Source: Chitinophagaceae bacterium UBA4857
Lineage (GTDB): Bacteria; Bacteroidota; Bacteroidia; Chitinophagales; Chitinophagaceae
Length of the DNA: 64,000 bases
Assembly (NCBI GenBank): GCA_002399735.1
Contig: DHEF01000012.1
Location: 35,415-99,414 of the forward strand
Direction of reading: 5' to 3'
This document shows positions 37,051-46,237 of this stretch, piece by piece. The notes beneath the pieces are model-generated. The model was given only the letters and a program-made list of their open reading frames with translations, had not been told where the DNA came from and made no database searches. The position numbers and the translations under genes were made by a program. Position 1 is the first letter of the stretch. Every line of letters starts with the position of its first letter.

Positions 37051-37252
37051 GTCTTGTCCACAGTGTAAGTATAGCCGATGGCGAAACGGCGGTTTTCGGC
37101 CATAGCCTAAACATGCTTTTACAAATAACATAGCCGCTTACCTAAAAACGACCGGTCGAAAAATATGCCTGTAGCCAATCGGCTGTACGGTTCCGCCTAA
37201 CAGTTTTTTACAATAACAAACTCCCGCTGGCGGAATACACGTTGGACAAGAC
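37051..37252. mobile_element. MITE-like element with 16 bp terminal inverted repeats
   Basis: GTCTTGTCCACAGTGT at 37051-37066 is mirrored by ACACGTTGGACAAGAC at 37237-37252, 14 of 16 positions pairing. The 202 bp between is G+C-richer than the surroundings and contains internal near-palindromes (GGCGAAACGGCGGTTTTCGGCC; ACGACCGGTCG). No coding capacity and no convincing target duplication were seen. It lies in the 435 bp gap between the fucosidase and TIGR02757 genes; the rest of the gap is A+T-rich and empty. Confidence 0.5.
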
Positions 37253-37423
37253 TTGACTTTTTTGTTACTTTTTTTGTCAAGAAAAAAAGTAAAAACAACA
37301 CAAATAGATATGCTTCGCAAAAGGTATAGACTAACAGTCCTTGTTATTGGCAATAACAGTTACAAATATAATTAACAGCAGTACAAAAACCGCTGTACCA
37401 GCGGCTTTCAAATAGGTAAGTAT

Positions 37424-38185
37424 TTAAAACTTTTCTACCACACCTAGTGCAAACAGCGCAAAGTCATACTTAGCGGGGTCTTTCGCATCAAAACTTTTTA
37501 AATGCAAGGTTAAGTTTTCTGCAGCCAGCCAATCGTCCTGTTTACGATCCAGTAAGCCAAAGTGGCGGGCTACACGGGCCACATGTACATCTAGCGGACA
37601 AATTAATTGCGATGGAGAAATGGTTTTCCAAATACCAAAGTCAACGCCTTTGTTATCACGGCGCACCATCCAGCGTAAAAACATATTCAGCCGTTTACAA
37701 GCCGATCCTTTATACGGCGTAGAAATATGTTTACGTGTACGTAATGGCGAATCTTCTAACGAAAAAAAGTATTGGTGAAAACCGGTTAACATGGGTTCTA
37801 TGGTTTTACCAAACTGTGTAAAGGCCGTTTCTAAACTATTGTGTTGTTGGTAATGGTGTTTAAAAAAAGCAACAAAATAAAGTAAGTCAGTATCGTTAAA
37901 AGTGCGGTGTTTAAAGCCCAACAATTTTTTTAAATCATCATCGCCGTGGTGCAAACAAAAAGCATGTGGTTGCATATCCATGCGTTGCAGCAACTCCTTT
38001 GTTTTATTAATAATGGTAGTGCGATTACCCCAGGCAAGTATGGCAGCAAAAAAACCGGCTATTTCAATATCGGCTTGTTGTGTAAACAAATGCGGAATAC
38101 AAATAGGGTCGTCTTTAATAAACGAGGGCCGGTTATATTCTTTTACTTTATTATCCAGAAAAAGTTTAAGCTGCGTTAAATCCAA
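37424..38185 (-). CDS. TIGR02757 family protein (DUF2400)
   Basis: 253 residues, usual length. It has the family stretches DPICIPHLFTQQADIEIAGFFAAILAWGNR near the N-terminus and ACKRLNMFLRWMVRRDNKGVDFGIWKTISPSQLICPLDVH in the second half, ending FALFALGVVEKF. The helical repeat pattern and PLDVHVARVARHFGL suggest a distant link to HhH-GPD base-excision glycosylases, but no catalytic role is established. Cytosolic. It follows the thioredoxin gene on the same strand, but a hairpin lies between them. Confidence 0.85.
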   Translation of the reverse strand: MDLTQLKLFLDNKVKEYNRPSFIKDDPICIPHLFTQQADIEIAGFFAAILAWGNRTTIINKTKELLQRMDMQPHAFCLHHGDDDLKKLLGFKHRTFNDTDLLYFVAFFKHHYQQHNSLETAFTQFGKTIEPMLTGFHQYFFSLEDSPLRTRKHISTPYKGSACKRLNMFLRWMVRRDNKGVDFGIWKTISPSQLICPLDVHVARVARHFGLLDRKQDDWLAAENLTLHLKSFDAKDPAKYDFALFALGVVEKF

Positions 38186-38212
38186 TACTTGTTGTTTAGT
38201 AATTACAAAAAT

Positions 38213-38245
38213 AAGAGCTATAAGATTTTAAACCTTATAGCTCTT
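38213..38245 (-). terminator. Terminator after the thioredoxin-family gene
   Basis: Stem AAGAGCTATAAG (38213-38224) with CTTATAGCTCTT (38234-38245); on the minus strand it is followed by ATTTTTG. It lies 27 bp past the gene ending at 38273. Confidence 0.8.
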
Positions 38246-38272
38246 GATTGTATAATGTAGAAATAATATTTT

Positions 38273-38818
38273 TTACTGCACCCTAACCGGTTCGTTTTTT
38301 CTAAAGCGGTCAAATACTATCTTGGTTGTTTTCTCATCAATCTTCGATGATTTTTTTAATACACTGATAAAGTGATCTACCTCTTCCTTTGCAGCAGGAC
38401 AACCCGAATTATCGCCATTCGGCATTTTAGCATCGGCAATTACATTACCTTTTGCGTCGTACACAATCCAAAACGGAATACCACCACTGCGTGGTGTGTT
38501 CGCATGTTTTTTATACAACTCTTCTGCACCGGGGTTTTCTAATGCTTTTTTATCATCACTCTCCTGAATAACAAGGTGTTCAATTACATAATTATCCTGA
38601 AAAAACTTTTTGCATTCAGCGTCATTCATAGCCGTATCCATTTTGCGGCACCAACCACACCAGGAGGCATGAAACATAATAAACACATTTTTCTTTTCGG
38701 CCTTGGCTTTTGCAAACGCTTTTTTCAACACTTCATCAGCCGAAGGTGGCGTTGTCTGTGCGATGGTTGTTACAGAAATAATTGTAAGTAAGAACAGCGA
38801 GAAAATATTTTTTAACAT
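38273..38818 (-). CDS. Secreted thioredoxin-family protein
   Basis: 181 residues with a signal peptide (FSLFLLTIISVTTIAQ). A thioredoxin fold starts near residue 25 with the redox motif FHASWCGWCRKMD (CGWC), and GGIPFWIVYDAKGNVIAD supplies the cis-proline strand. It probably reduces or shuffles disulfides in the periplasm. CGWC with the following Arg-Lys is typical of the thioredoxin_7/DsbD-gamma-like group. Monocistronic between terminators. Confidence 0.88.
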   Translation of the reverse strand: MLKNIFSLFLLTIISVTTIAQTTPPSADEVLKKAFAKAKAEKKNVFIMFHASWCGWCRKMDTAMNDAECKKFFQDNYVIEHLVIQESDDKKALENPGAEELYKKHANTPRSGGIPFWIVYDAKGNVIADAKMPNGDNSGCPAAKEEVDHFISVLKKSSKIDEKTTKIVFDRFRKNEPVRVQ

Positions 38819-38879
38819 GGTTTAGATTTTTTATTGCTTGCTATAAAATTATAACAATGTAAACTACCAACAACAAAAA

Positions 38880-39512
38880 CTATTTGCGATTACCTAAACG
38901 GGCTATGGTAATAAAAATAACAGCTACAATTGCAAAAACACTGATAATACCGGCACCATTCAAAAGCGCCTTACTATAGCCGAGTGCTGTAACGTTTGTA
39001 AATGGGTAAGGGTAAAAGCCGGTGTTTTCTCCAAGAATAATTAAATAAATAATATACACCAGTGGGTACCATAACCATATAAGTGCGTGTTTATAGCTTA
39101 ACCCATTTTTGGAAACAAACATAATCCAGAAAAACAGCATTAAAATTGGATTAATTAAATGTAAAAATTTATCCAGCACTAATGGTAATCCATTTAAGCT
39201 TACTAAGCCTAACAGAAGCGTATTGGCAACAACAGCCACCATAAAAATATATACTGTAACCGCTGTTAAAGAGGAAGCACTTGTGAGTAGTTTTAATTTG
39301 CCTCCGGCTGGATATAAACAAACGGCAGTAAAAGAAATAGCTACAATTGTATTGGTAAGAATAGTAAAATAGCTAAAAAACTGCCAGGTGGCCGTACCAA
39401 CTCCCGTTTTGTTATTAGCAATTGTATGATAAAACTGAAGAATTAGTGTAGCCCAAACAACCAGCGCAGCAAGTCCGGCATATATTTTTGCCTGCTGTGA
39501 AACCTGTTTCAT
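38880..39512 (-). CDS. Pr6Pr family membrane protein
   Basis: 210 residues with six predicted transmembrane segments. It matches the pattern of the Pr6Pr family: FSYFTILTNTIVAISFTAV after the first segment, the polar loop with LVLDKFLHLINPILMLFFWIMF, and HALIWLWYPLVYIIYLIILGE near the C-terminus, with conserved Thr-Asn, His and Trp-Tyr-Pro residues within the membrane. Function is unknown for the family; relation to FAR-17a/AIG1 proteins has been proposed. Single gene. Confidence 0.85.
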   Translation of the reverse strand: MKQVSQQAKIYAGLAALVVWATLILQFYHTIANNKTGVGTATWQFFSYFTILTNTIVAISFTAVCLYPAGGKLKLLTSASSLTAVTVYIFMVAVVANTLLLGLVSLNGLPLVLDKFLHLINPILMLFFWIMFVSKNGLSYKHALIWLWYPLVYIIYLIILGENTGFYPYPFTNVTALGYSKALLNGAGIISVFAIVAVIFITIARLGNRK

Positions 39513-39639
39513 ACAATTAAATGTTTTGTAATAAGCTATTTCACTGTCAGTAATGACATCCGTCGTTATAACAAATATATTTAATATTTGCTTTTCAGCT
39601 GTTTATTTAAACTATGGTCCTCATTTTTTCAAGACAATA

Positions 39640-39790
39640 AGGCGTTTGCTAAAAGCAACACGATGATGATTAGCGATATGCGGCCGAACGGTAAGTATTT
39701 AATTCATTTCCACTGGAAATAAATTAAATCTCGATCCGATAGGATCGCAAGGGACGATCAATCAGGGAACAAAAGTTGGCCAACAAAAAA
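39640..39790. repeat. Decayed dispersed repeat
   Basis: ATCGCAAGGGACGATCAATCAGGGAACAAAAG at 39746-39777 keeps the GCAAGGGACGAT part of the repeat family, and CAACACGATGATGATTAGCG at 39657-39676 may be another fragment. A palindrome, CGATCCGATAGGATCG, sits at 39733-39748. No intact core is present. Confidence 0.5.
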
Positions 39791-39792
39791 AT

Positions 39793-41949
39793 CTATAAAA
39801 TACTATAAGCCAACCAACCAAATAAATAAGCCAGCGCTGTCATATAAATAACCTGAATTACGGGCCATTTCCAGCTTTTGGTTTCGCGGCGTACAATGGC
39901 AAGGGTACTCATACATTGCATGGCAAATACATAAAACAACATTAAGGATACGCCGGTACCAATAGTATAAACGGGGCTACCATCGGCACGGGTAGCGGCT
40001 TGCATTTTTTCTTGAAGTGGCAGGTTTTCTTCGCCATCATCTTCTACACTATACAATGTGGCCATGGTGCCTACAAAAACTTCACGGGCCGCAAAGGAAG
40101 TAATAAGGGCAATACCAATTTTCCAATCGTAACCAAGCGGACGAATAGCCGGTTCAATAGCATGACCCACAATACCAATATAGGAGTTGGCTAATTTTTG
40201 GTTGTTGTATTCCATCTCCAGTGATTCTACATCGGCATCGGGTTGGGCAATGGCTTGTTCATATTGTGCGTCTATTTTTTCCATTCTCCCGCCAGGGCCA
40301 AAAGAACTTAACAACCATAACACCAAACTAATAACCAATATTACCCTACCGGCCTGGAACACAAATATTTTTGATTTTTCCCACATGGACTGTAACACAT
40401 TGCCCCAACGCGGCGAGTGATAAGTGGGTAGCTCCAGCACAAAAAAACTTTTCTCTTTTATTTTTATAAACCACTTGGCTACGTAAGATACCACCAGCGC
40501 CATTACAAAACCTAACAGGTAAAGCCCGAGCATAACAAGTCCTTGCAGGTTGATAAAACCAAGTACTTTTTGGTTGGGTATAACCAGCGATATTAAAATA
40601 ACATATACCGGAAGGCGGGCTGTACAACTCATTAGCGGAGTAATAAGTATGGTAAGCAGTCGTTCTTTCCGGTTTTCAATATTACGGGCACTCATTACCG
40701 CAGGTATGGCGCAGGCAAAACCGCTTATCATGGGCATTACACTTTTTCCGTTAAGCCCTACTTTACGCATAATACGGTCGGTTAAAAAACTTATGCGGGC
40801 CATGTAGCCGGTATCTTCCAGTATGGCAATAAGCCCAAACATAACGGCTATTTGTGGTACAAATATGATGATGCCGCCCAGGCCGGCGATTAATCCGTTA
40901 ATTAAAAGATCGGTCCAGTTGTTTTCGGGCAGCTTACTTTCCAGCCAGCCGCTAAAGTTAGCTGTGCCGGCATCAATCCAATCCATTGGGTAAGCTGCTA
41001 ACCAAAACAAAGATTGAAAAGTAAGATACAATACTGCCAGTAGAATAACATAACCCCACACACGGTGCAGTAGTACGTTATCAATTTTTTCGGTAATCAG
41101 TGTTTGGCGTAACGGGTCAGGCTCCGATACCGTGCGGCCCATAATATGATTAATGCGTTGGTAGCGCTGCAATATTTCCTCGGCCTGTATGCGGGTATGG
41201 TTAAACTTATGTTTTTGTTCAATATTGTTTAACTGTTGGTGAAGGCTGTCTTCCAGCGTAAACGACTTATTATTTATTAAGTAATGTATAGCGGTGTAGT
41301 TACTGGCTTGCGGAAAAAATTGTTGCACATCAGCAATGGCATCGCCGGCCAATGCTTTTAGCTCAATAAAATCGTAAGCAGGCGGTTGGTATAAACCCTG
41401 TGCTGTTTGCTCAATTGCTTTTTTTAATTGCGGAATACCTTTGTTTTTACGTGGGTTTACATTCACCACGGGTATGCCCAACTCTCTTTCTAAGGCAGCA
41501 ACATCTACACGAATACCTTTTTTCTCGGCCAGGTCCAACATGGTTAAAGCCATTACCACGGGCTGTTTCAGGTCAATCAGTTGGGAGCAAAACAACAGAT
41601 TTCTTTTCAGGTTACTGGCATCGGCTACTACCACCACTACATCGGGTTTAACGCCACTGTCCTGATTAAGCAATACCTTATAACTCACCCACTCATCTAA
41701 CCGTCGAGGATACAAACTATACGATCCCGGTAAATCAATCACTTTCGCTTCGCCGGATGACAAAGAAGTTGTGCCGGTTTTTTTATCAACCGTAACGCCG
41801 GGAAAATTGCCCACTTTCTGGTTTAAACCGGTAAGGCCGTTAAACAATGATGTTTTACCACTGTTGGGATTGCCCACTAACGCTATATGTAATGTTTGTT
41901 GCTGCAAGGTGATTTGTATTGGTAGAAAGGCTGGCAAAAATACAGGCAA
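39793..41949 (-). CDS. feoB: Ferrous iron transport protein B
   Basis: 718 residues. The N-terminal G domain has G1 GNPNSGKTS (about 26-34), switch/G2 NFPGVTVDKKTG and G3 DLPGSYSL. The membrane part carries two Gate segments (GGIIIFVPQIAVMFGLIAILEDTGYMAR and FACAIPAVMSARNIENR) with the core cysteines of FeoB (SGFACAIP, MSCTARLP). It imports Fe2+ across the inner membrane. feoA is 19 kb away on the same strand and no feoC is seen. The start is uncertain: 41949 is a TTG, and a TTG at 41907 just before LQQQTLHIALVGNPNSGK is also possible. Confidence 0.93.
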   Translation of the reverse strand: MPVFLPAFLPIQITLQQQTLHIALVGNPNSGKTSLFNGLTGLNQKVGNFPGVTVDKKTGTTSLSSGEAKVIDLPGSYSLYPRRLDEWVSYKVLLNQDSGVKPDVVVVVADASNLKRNLLFCSQLIDLKQPVVMALTMLDLAEKKGIRVDVAALERELGIPVVNVNPRKNKGIPQLKKAIEQTAQGLYQPPAYDFIELKALAGDAIADVQQFFPQASNYTAIHYLINNKSFTLEDSLHQQLNNIEQKHKFNHTRIQAEEILQRYQRINHIMGRTVSEPDPLRQTLITEKIDNVLLHRVWGYVILLAVLYLTFQSLFWLAAYPMDWIDAGTANFSGWLESKLPENNWTDLLINGLIAGLGGIIIFVPQIAVMFGLIAILEDTGYMARISFLTDRIMRKVGLNGKSVMPMISGFACAIPAVMSARNIENRKERLLTILITPLMSCTARLPVYVILISLVIPNQKVLGFINLQGLVMLGLYLLGFVMALVVSYVAKWFIKIKEKSFFVLELPTYHSPRWGNVLQSMWEKSKIFVFQAGRVILVISLVLWLLSSFGPGGRMEKIDAQYEQAIAQPDADVESLEMEYNNQKLANSYIGIVGHAIEPAIRPLGYDWKIGIALITSFAAREVFVGTMATLYSVEDDGEENLPLQEKMQAATRADGSPVYTIGTGVSLMLFYVFAMQCMSTLAIVRRETKSWKWPVIQVIYMTALAYLFGWLAYSIL

Positions 41950-42064
41950 ATCCCCGATTTACAGTATTATGACAGCTAAATGACAATACAATTTGCCAAT
42001 TAGTTAATTTGAAAATTTGATAATGAGGTCGTGATAGAATTTAGCAACCCCTCTTTATTTTTCT

Positions 42065-42225
42065 TTTTTGATAACCAGCTGTAGTAATACTAATCATCGT
42101 CCCTTGCGACGCTCCGTTCTGCTGCATCAATTCTATTGGCCAAAATGCAGCATCCCGAATTTACTTCGGGAACCCGGTTCTTTGGGCATCATCGTGTTAT
42201 GCAACGGTCGTTTCATTAATACATC
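42065..42225 (-). repeat. Dispersed intergenic repeat, extended decayed copy
   Basis: CAGCTGTAGTAATACTAATC followed by ATCGTCCCTTGCGACGCTCCG at 42079-42116 is the tail and a damaged core (GCGACGCTC instead of GCGTCGCACTC). The downstream segment (CATCAATTCTATTGGCCAA, AATGCAGCATCCCGAA) is related to 30200-30300, and TTCTTTGGGCATCATCGTGT to 21775-21795. It fills most of the gap between feoB and the M28 peptidase gene. Confidence 0.6.
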
Positions 42226-42344
42226 AGCATCTTAGCTAATCAGGACATTTGCTTTCAGCTTTATGCGTTAAGCTTTTAGCTTGAATAAACGGAATAATTA
42301 TTGAATACCTAACATCTTAACAACATTACCAATTTGCAATACAA

Positions 42345-42352
42345 TAACTTTG
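42345..42352 (+). promoter_or_regulatory. -7 promoter element of the M28 peptidase gene
   Basis: TAACTTTG matches TAnnTTTG exactly, 29 bp before the ATG at 42382. No -33 TTG at the right distance. Confidence 0.5.
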
Positions 42353-42381
42353 CAGCCTAAATAACCGAACAGATAAAAAAG

Positions 42382-44028
42382 ATGAAACAGCAAACTTTAC
42401 TGGTGGTGGCTTTTATAGCATTAACCTTAACCATACAGGCACAAAAGCTTAAAAAAGCCGATAAAGAAACCATGGCCAACTTACAGGCACATGTAACTTA
42501 TTTGGCCGATGATAAATTAGAAGGCCGCCGTACGGGTAGCAAGGGTGAACAATTAGCCATGGAATATATAAAAAGCCAGTTTGAAAAAAATGGCATAACC
42601 GCCAAAGGAACCAATGGTTACTACCAGCCGTTTACGGTTAACGATGGTAAACAGTTAGGTGCCGAAAACTACTTTAGCATAAACGATAATAAACTACAGC
42701 CCGGCAAAGACTACTTTCCTTTTCCGTATAGTCCGGATAAAAACATTGAAGCCATGCCTGCCATTATTTTGCAGGAACATGATATGCCCTGGTTTGTTGA
42801 TTTAAAAGATGTGTTTGCCGATAATAAAGACAATCCGCATTTTGATTTAGAAACCTACATTTACGACAATGCAAAAAAAGCGGTGGATAAACTAGCAACC
42901 GCTATTATTATTTACAACAGCAGCGACCGCGATGATCAGTTAAAGTTTAAAGGCAAAGACCGTTCAGCGACATTACCTATTCCGGTAGTATATGTTACCA
43001 AACCAATTGCAGATAAATTTTTTAAGGATAAATCGGCTCCATTAGACATGCACTTAAAAACATCCATTGTAGAAAAAACAAGAACCGGCAATAACGTAGT
43101 TGGGTATATTGATAATGGCGCAGCTAACACTGTAATATTAGGTGCACACTTCGATCACCTTGGCTATGGAGAAGATGGTAACTCCATGTTACGTACTGCC
43201 GAAAAACAAATTCACAATGGTGCCGATGATAATGCCAGCGGTACAGCCGCATTAATTGAATTAGGACGCTTATTAAAAACATCAAAACTTACTGCAAACA
43301 ATTATTTATTCATTGCTTTTTCAGGTGAGGAGCTAGGTTTGTTAGGCTCCAAATATTTTACGGCCAATCCTACTATTAATTTAGCTAATGCCAATTACAT
43401 GATTAATATGGATATGGTAGGTCGTTTAGATGAAACAAAAAAATCTATATCTATTGGTGGTTTTGGTACATCGCCACAATGGGCAACTGTTATAACCAAT
43501 AATAAGAAAAACTATTTTAGCATTGTAACCGACTCAAGTGGTACTGGTCCCAGCGATCATACTTCATTTTACCAAAAGCAAATACCTGTATTGTTTTATT
43601 TTACCGGCACGCATACCGATTACCACAAACCTGATGACGATGCACATAAAATAAACTACACGGGCCAAACGTATATTGTTAACCATATTGTAAATGTTAT
43701 TACCCAATTAAACAAACAACCTAAACTTAGTTTTTTACCAACCCGTGAAAAAACTACCCGTTCAACAGGTTCGTTTAAAGTAACATTGGGAGTAATGCCC
43801 GATTATTCTTTCACCGGCACGGGCTTAAAAATAGATGGTGTAACCGAAGGCCGTCCTGCGGCAGCGGCAGGTTTAAAAGCCGGCGATATTGTTTTAACCA
43901 TCGGTCATATCAACATCAGCAATATGGATGCGTATATGCAAGCATTGCAAACTTTTGAAAAAGGACAAACCGTAAAAATCATGTACAAACGCGGCGATAA
44001 AACACAGGAAGGCAATCTTACGTTTTAA
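42382..44028 (+). CDS. M28 family metallopeptidase with C-terminal PDZ domain
   Basis: 548 residues. A signal peptide (LLVVAFIALTLTIQAQ) predicts export. The M28 domain shows the zinc site: His and Asp in GAHFDHLGYG, Asp in NGADDNASGTAAL, Glu-Glu in FSGEELGLLGS, Asp in NMDMVGRLD, and His near the end in FTGTHTDYHKPDDD. A PDZ domain (about 455-548, GLKIDGVTEGRPAAAAGLKAGDIV) closes the protein. It is probably a periplasmic aminopeptidase. A PA-domain-like insert lies at about 110-230. Another M28 peptidase is at 61033-62577. Confidence 0.93.
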   Translation: MKQQTLLVVAFIALTLTIQAQKLKKADKETMANLQAHVTYLADDKLEGRRTGSKGEQLAMEYIKSQFEKNGITAKGTNGYYQPFTVNDGKQLGAENYFSINDNKLQPGKDYFPFPYSPDKNIEAMPAIILQEHDMPWFVDLKDVFADNKDNPHFDLETYIYDNAKKAVDKLATAIIIYNSSDRDDQLKFKGKDRSATLPIPVVYVTKPIADKFFKDKSAPLDMHLKTSIVEKTRTGNNVVGYIDNGAANTVILGAHFDHLGYGEDGNSMLRTAEKQIHNGADDNASGTAALIELGRLLKTSKLTANNYLFIAFSGEELGLLGSKYFTANPTINLANANYMINMDMVGRLDETKKSISIGGFGTSPQWATVITNNKKNYFSIVTDSSGTGPSDHTSFYQKQIPVLFYFTGTHTDYHKPDDDAHKINYTGQTYIVNHIVNVITQLNKQPKLSFLPTREKTTRSTGSFKVTLGVMPDYSFTGTGLKIDGVTEGRPAAAAGLKAGDIVLTIGHINISNMDAYMQALQTFEKGQTVKIMYKRGDKTQEGNLTF

Positions 44029-44200
44029 TAGTGGTATAGAGTTTAGGTATGAGGGTATAGCGCATAACCTAATATAAATGCATTATACTTTATAATGCCA
44101 ACGACAATATCATTGTATCTTTAGGACGGTTATTTATAATTATGAATTAATAATTGTCAACTGTCAATTATCCATTGTCAATTAAACAATACCTTAAACA

Positions 44201-44650
44201 GTGGCCGATAAAAATTTTAAACTATCCATCAACACCTACGAATTAGCCGAGGAGTTTTTCGAAGACACTCGCCTGCTTGGTATTATGGCGCCCATAAAAG
44301 ATTATCAGTTTTGCTGGCAGCTAAACAACCTGATGGATATTGACTTTAGAATTAACATAGACATAGAAATACAACTACGCCGGAAAAGCAGGAACTACTA
44401 TTTTTCGGTGTATCAATACCAACAACCAACAAGCACACTTTGTCATTACCTGTATCGTAATTTATTTGATGGTGAATACTTGCTACCGGAGTTTAAACAT
44501 TTGGACTTTTTATGGTTAATGAAAAACGATATAGTGGACGATAGTTATTTACAGGATACCATACAAGCTTTGCGTACCCTTAACGGCGTACAACTGGTTA
44601 CCGAGCTCACCAACGAAAAGATAAAAAACAAGGAGCATCTTATTTTTTAA
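44201..44650 (+). CDS. IPExxxVDY family protein
   Basis: 149 residues with a GTG start at 44201. The protein contains LLPEFKHLDFLWLMK at about 96-110, which fits the motif that names this Bacteroidota-specific family (IPExxxVDYxL). Cytosolic, with acidic N-terminus and no other motif. Family function is unknown. It is the first of a tightly spaced run (30 bp to the pterin dehydratase gene), so it probably opens an operon that includes phhB, Nudix and recO. Confidence 0.75.
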   Translation: MADKNFKLSINTYELAEEFFEDTRLLGIMAPIKDYQFCWQLNNLMDIDFRINIDIEIQLRRKSRNYYFSVYQYQQPTSTLCHYLYRNLFDGEYLLPEFKHLDFLWLMKNDIVDDSYLQDTIQALRTLNGVQLVTELTNEKIKNKEHLIF

Positions 44651-44680
44651 TAGCGAGTCAATCGCAAAAAGCAAAATAAC

Positions 44681-44941
44681 ATGAGTACGGTAAATGAAAA
44701 CGCGGCAACAGGCTGGGAGCAGGCGGATAATAAATTGTATAAAGCTTTTACGTTTAAAAACTTTAATGAAGCTTTTGGCTTTATGACACGTGTTGCATTA
44801 ATTGCCGAAAAAATGGACCACCACCCTACCTGGACCAATACCTGGAACAAAGTAGAAATATGGCTACAAACACATAGCGCCGATAATACGGTAACCGAAA
44901 AAGATTATACCCTGGCGAAAAAGATTGATAAGTTGGTGTAA
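44681..44941 (+). CDS. phhB: Pterin-4a-carbinolamine dehydratase
   Basis: 86 residues, PCD/DCoH family. The active-site motif is EKMDHHPTWTNTWNKVEIWLQTH, where the paired histidines and the later His act on the carbinolamine, with FKNFNEAFGFMTRVALIAE before it. It dehydrates 4a-hydroxytetrahydrobiopterin, which aromatic amino acid hydroxylases make. No hydroxylase gene is adjacent. It lies 30 bp after the IPExxxVDY gene. Confidence 0.92.
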   Translation: MSTVNENAATGWEQADNKLYKAFTFKNFNEAFGFMTRVALIAEKMDHHPTWTNTWNKVEIWLQTHSADNTVTEKDYTLAKKIDKLV

Positions 44942-45019
44942 AGGGGGTTAAAATAAAAAAAGCGCTGTCAGGCTTAGCTTGACGAAGTCTTAGAAAGAAA
45001 TATTATAAAGAGAATAAAT

Positions 45020-45430
45020 TTGACACCCGTAGACTTACACACCGTTGGGTTGGCAGTAGTACAAAATAAGAAATTACTACTGGCTTACAGCAATAACAAA
45101 CACGCTTGGTACTTACCCGGAGGAAAGATTGATGGGAACGAAACAGCGGTTACCGCACTTGTGCGTGAGGTAAACGAAGAGTTGGGTATAACACTGGATG
45201 TAGTACAACTGAAATATTATGTGCACATTACCGCACCGGCTTACGGCGAGCAACAAAATATGATGATGCAGCAAAGTTGTTATACTTATCCTTTAACGGA
45301 AACAATAAACTTTGGCAACGAAATTGGTGGCGTTAAATATTTTACACCTGATGAATATGCCAGGGAGCCGGCACAAGTACCGGGCGTTATACAACTATTT
45401 AAACAATTGCAGTCCGATCAATTAATATAA
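45020..45430 (+). CDS. Nudix hydrolase
   Basis: 136 residues. The Nudix box fits GX5EX7REUXEEXGU: GGKIDGNETAVTAL followed by VREVNEELGI (about 35-58). TTG at 45020 is the only reasonable start, since no ATG lies before the Nudix box. It hydrolyses a nucleoside diphosphate linked to another group; the substrate is not predictable. It is 12 bp before recO, so co-transcription is likely. Confidence 0.87.
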   Translation: MTPVDLHTVGLAVVQNKKLLLAYSNNKHAWYLPGGKIDGNETAVTALVREVNEELGITLDVVQLKYYVHITAPAYGEQQNMMMQQSCYTYPLTETINFGNEIGGVKYFTPDEYAREPAQVPGVIQLFKQLQSDQLI

Positions 45431-45442
45431 AACAAAACGGTT

Positions 45443-46201
45443 TTGTCCGATAAAACATTTAAAACGAAAGGTATTGTTTTACGTACGGTTAAGTATGGCG
45501 AAACCAGCGTTATTGCAACGGTTTACACCGAAATATTCGGACTGCAATCGTATCTGGTTAATGGTGTAAGAACAACAGGAAAAAAAGGCAGCGGCAAGGC
45601 CAACCTTTTTCAGCCGGGTGTAATATTAGATATGGTTGTTTACCACAACGAGTTAAAACAACTGCAACGAATAAAAGAGTTTAAGTGGGGTTATTTGTAC
45701 AAACACATTTTACAGGATGTAGTTAAAAACACGGTTGTGTTATTTATGGTGGAGCTATTAACAAAATGCCTGAAACAACCCGAAGAAAACCCCGACCTGT
45801 TTTATTTTATGGAAGATGCATTACTGCATTTAGATGAAGGCGCCGATAAAACTGTAGCCGGTTATCCGTTATTTTTTTTAGTACAGCTAACATATTTTTT
45901 AGGCATTCCGCCACAGGCTGCTACCGTTGCTCAAATAAAAGAACCACAATTATACTTTGATTTAAGAGAAGGCGTATTTACAATTCATACTCCCGACCAC
46001 CACTATTATATACCAGAACCACATACATCTGTTTTAATAAACCTGTTACAGGTACGGCAACCGCAGGAGCTGCGTGAAGTAAATATGAGTAGCGATAGTA
46101 AACGCCGGTTAATGGCGGCCATGGAAGAGTATTATCAATTACATATTACCGATTTTGGAATCATGCGAACCGTTCCTATTTTAAGAGAGATTTTGAAATA
46201 G
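45443..46201 (+). CDS. recO: DNA repair protein RecO
   Basis: 252 residues, normal length. The N-terminal OB fold (KTKGIVLRTVKYGETSVIATVYTEIFGLQSYLVNGVR) is the RecO signature, followed by the helical C-terminal domain (FMVELLTKCLKQPEENPDLFYFMEDALLHLD). RecO loads RecA with RecR in RecFOR gap repair. TTG start at 45443; the usual C-terminal zinc cysteines of many RecO proteins are absent, as in other Bacteroidota. It follows the Nudix gene by 12 bp. Confidence 0.9.
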   Translation: MSDKTFKTKGIVLRTVKYGETSVIATVYTEIFGLQSYLVNGVRTTGKKGSGKANLFQPGVILDMVVYHNELKQLQRIKEFKWGYLYKHILQDVVKNTVVLFMVELLTKCLKQPEENPDLFYFMEDALLHLDEGADKTVAGYPLFFLVQLTYFLGIPPQAATVAQIKEPQLYFDLREGVFTIHTPDHHYYIPEPHTSVLINLLQVRQPQELREVNMSSDSKRRLMAAMEEYYQLHITDFGIMRTVPILREILK

Positions 46202-46220
46202 GTCCAATAGGAATCTATTG

Positions 46221-46228
46221 TAATTTTG
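46221..46228 (+). promoter_or_regulatory. -7 promoter element of the SDR gene
   Basis: TAATTTTG fits TAnnTTTG and lies 9 bp before the ATG at 46238. An in-frame TTG at 46226 lies within this box and is therefore unlikely as a start. Confidence 0.45.
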
Positions 46229-46237
46229 AACAACATT

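Noticed and set aside
20879..41949. feoA and feoB as one operon
   Set aside because: They are 19 kb apart with many genes between, so they are separate units.
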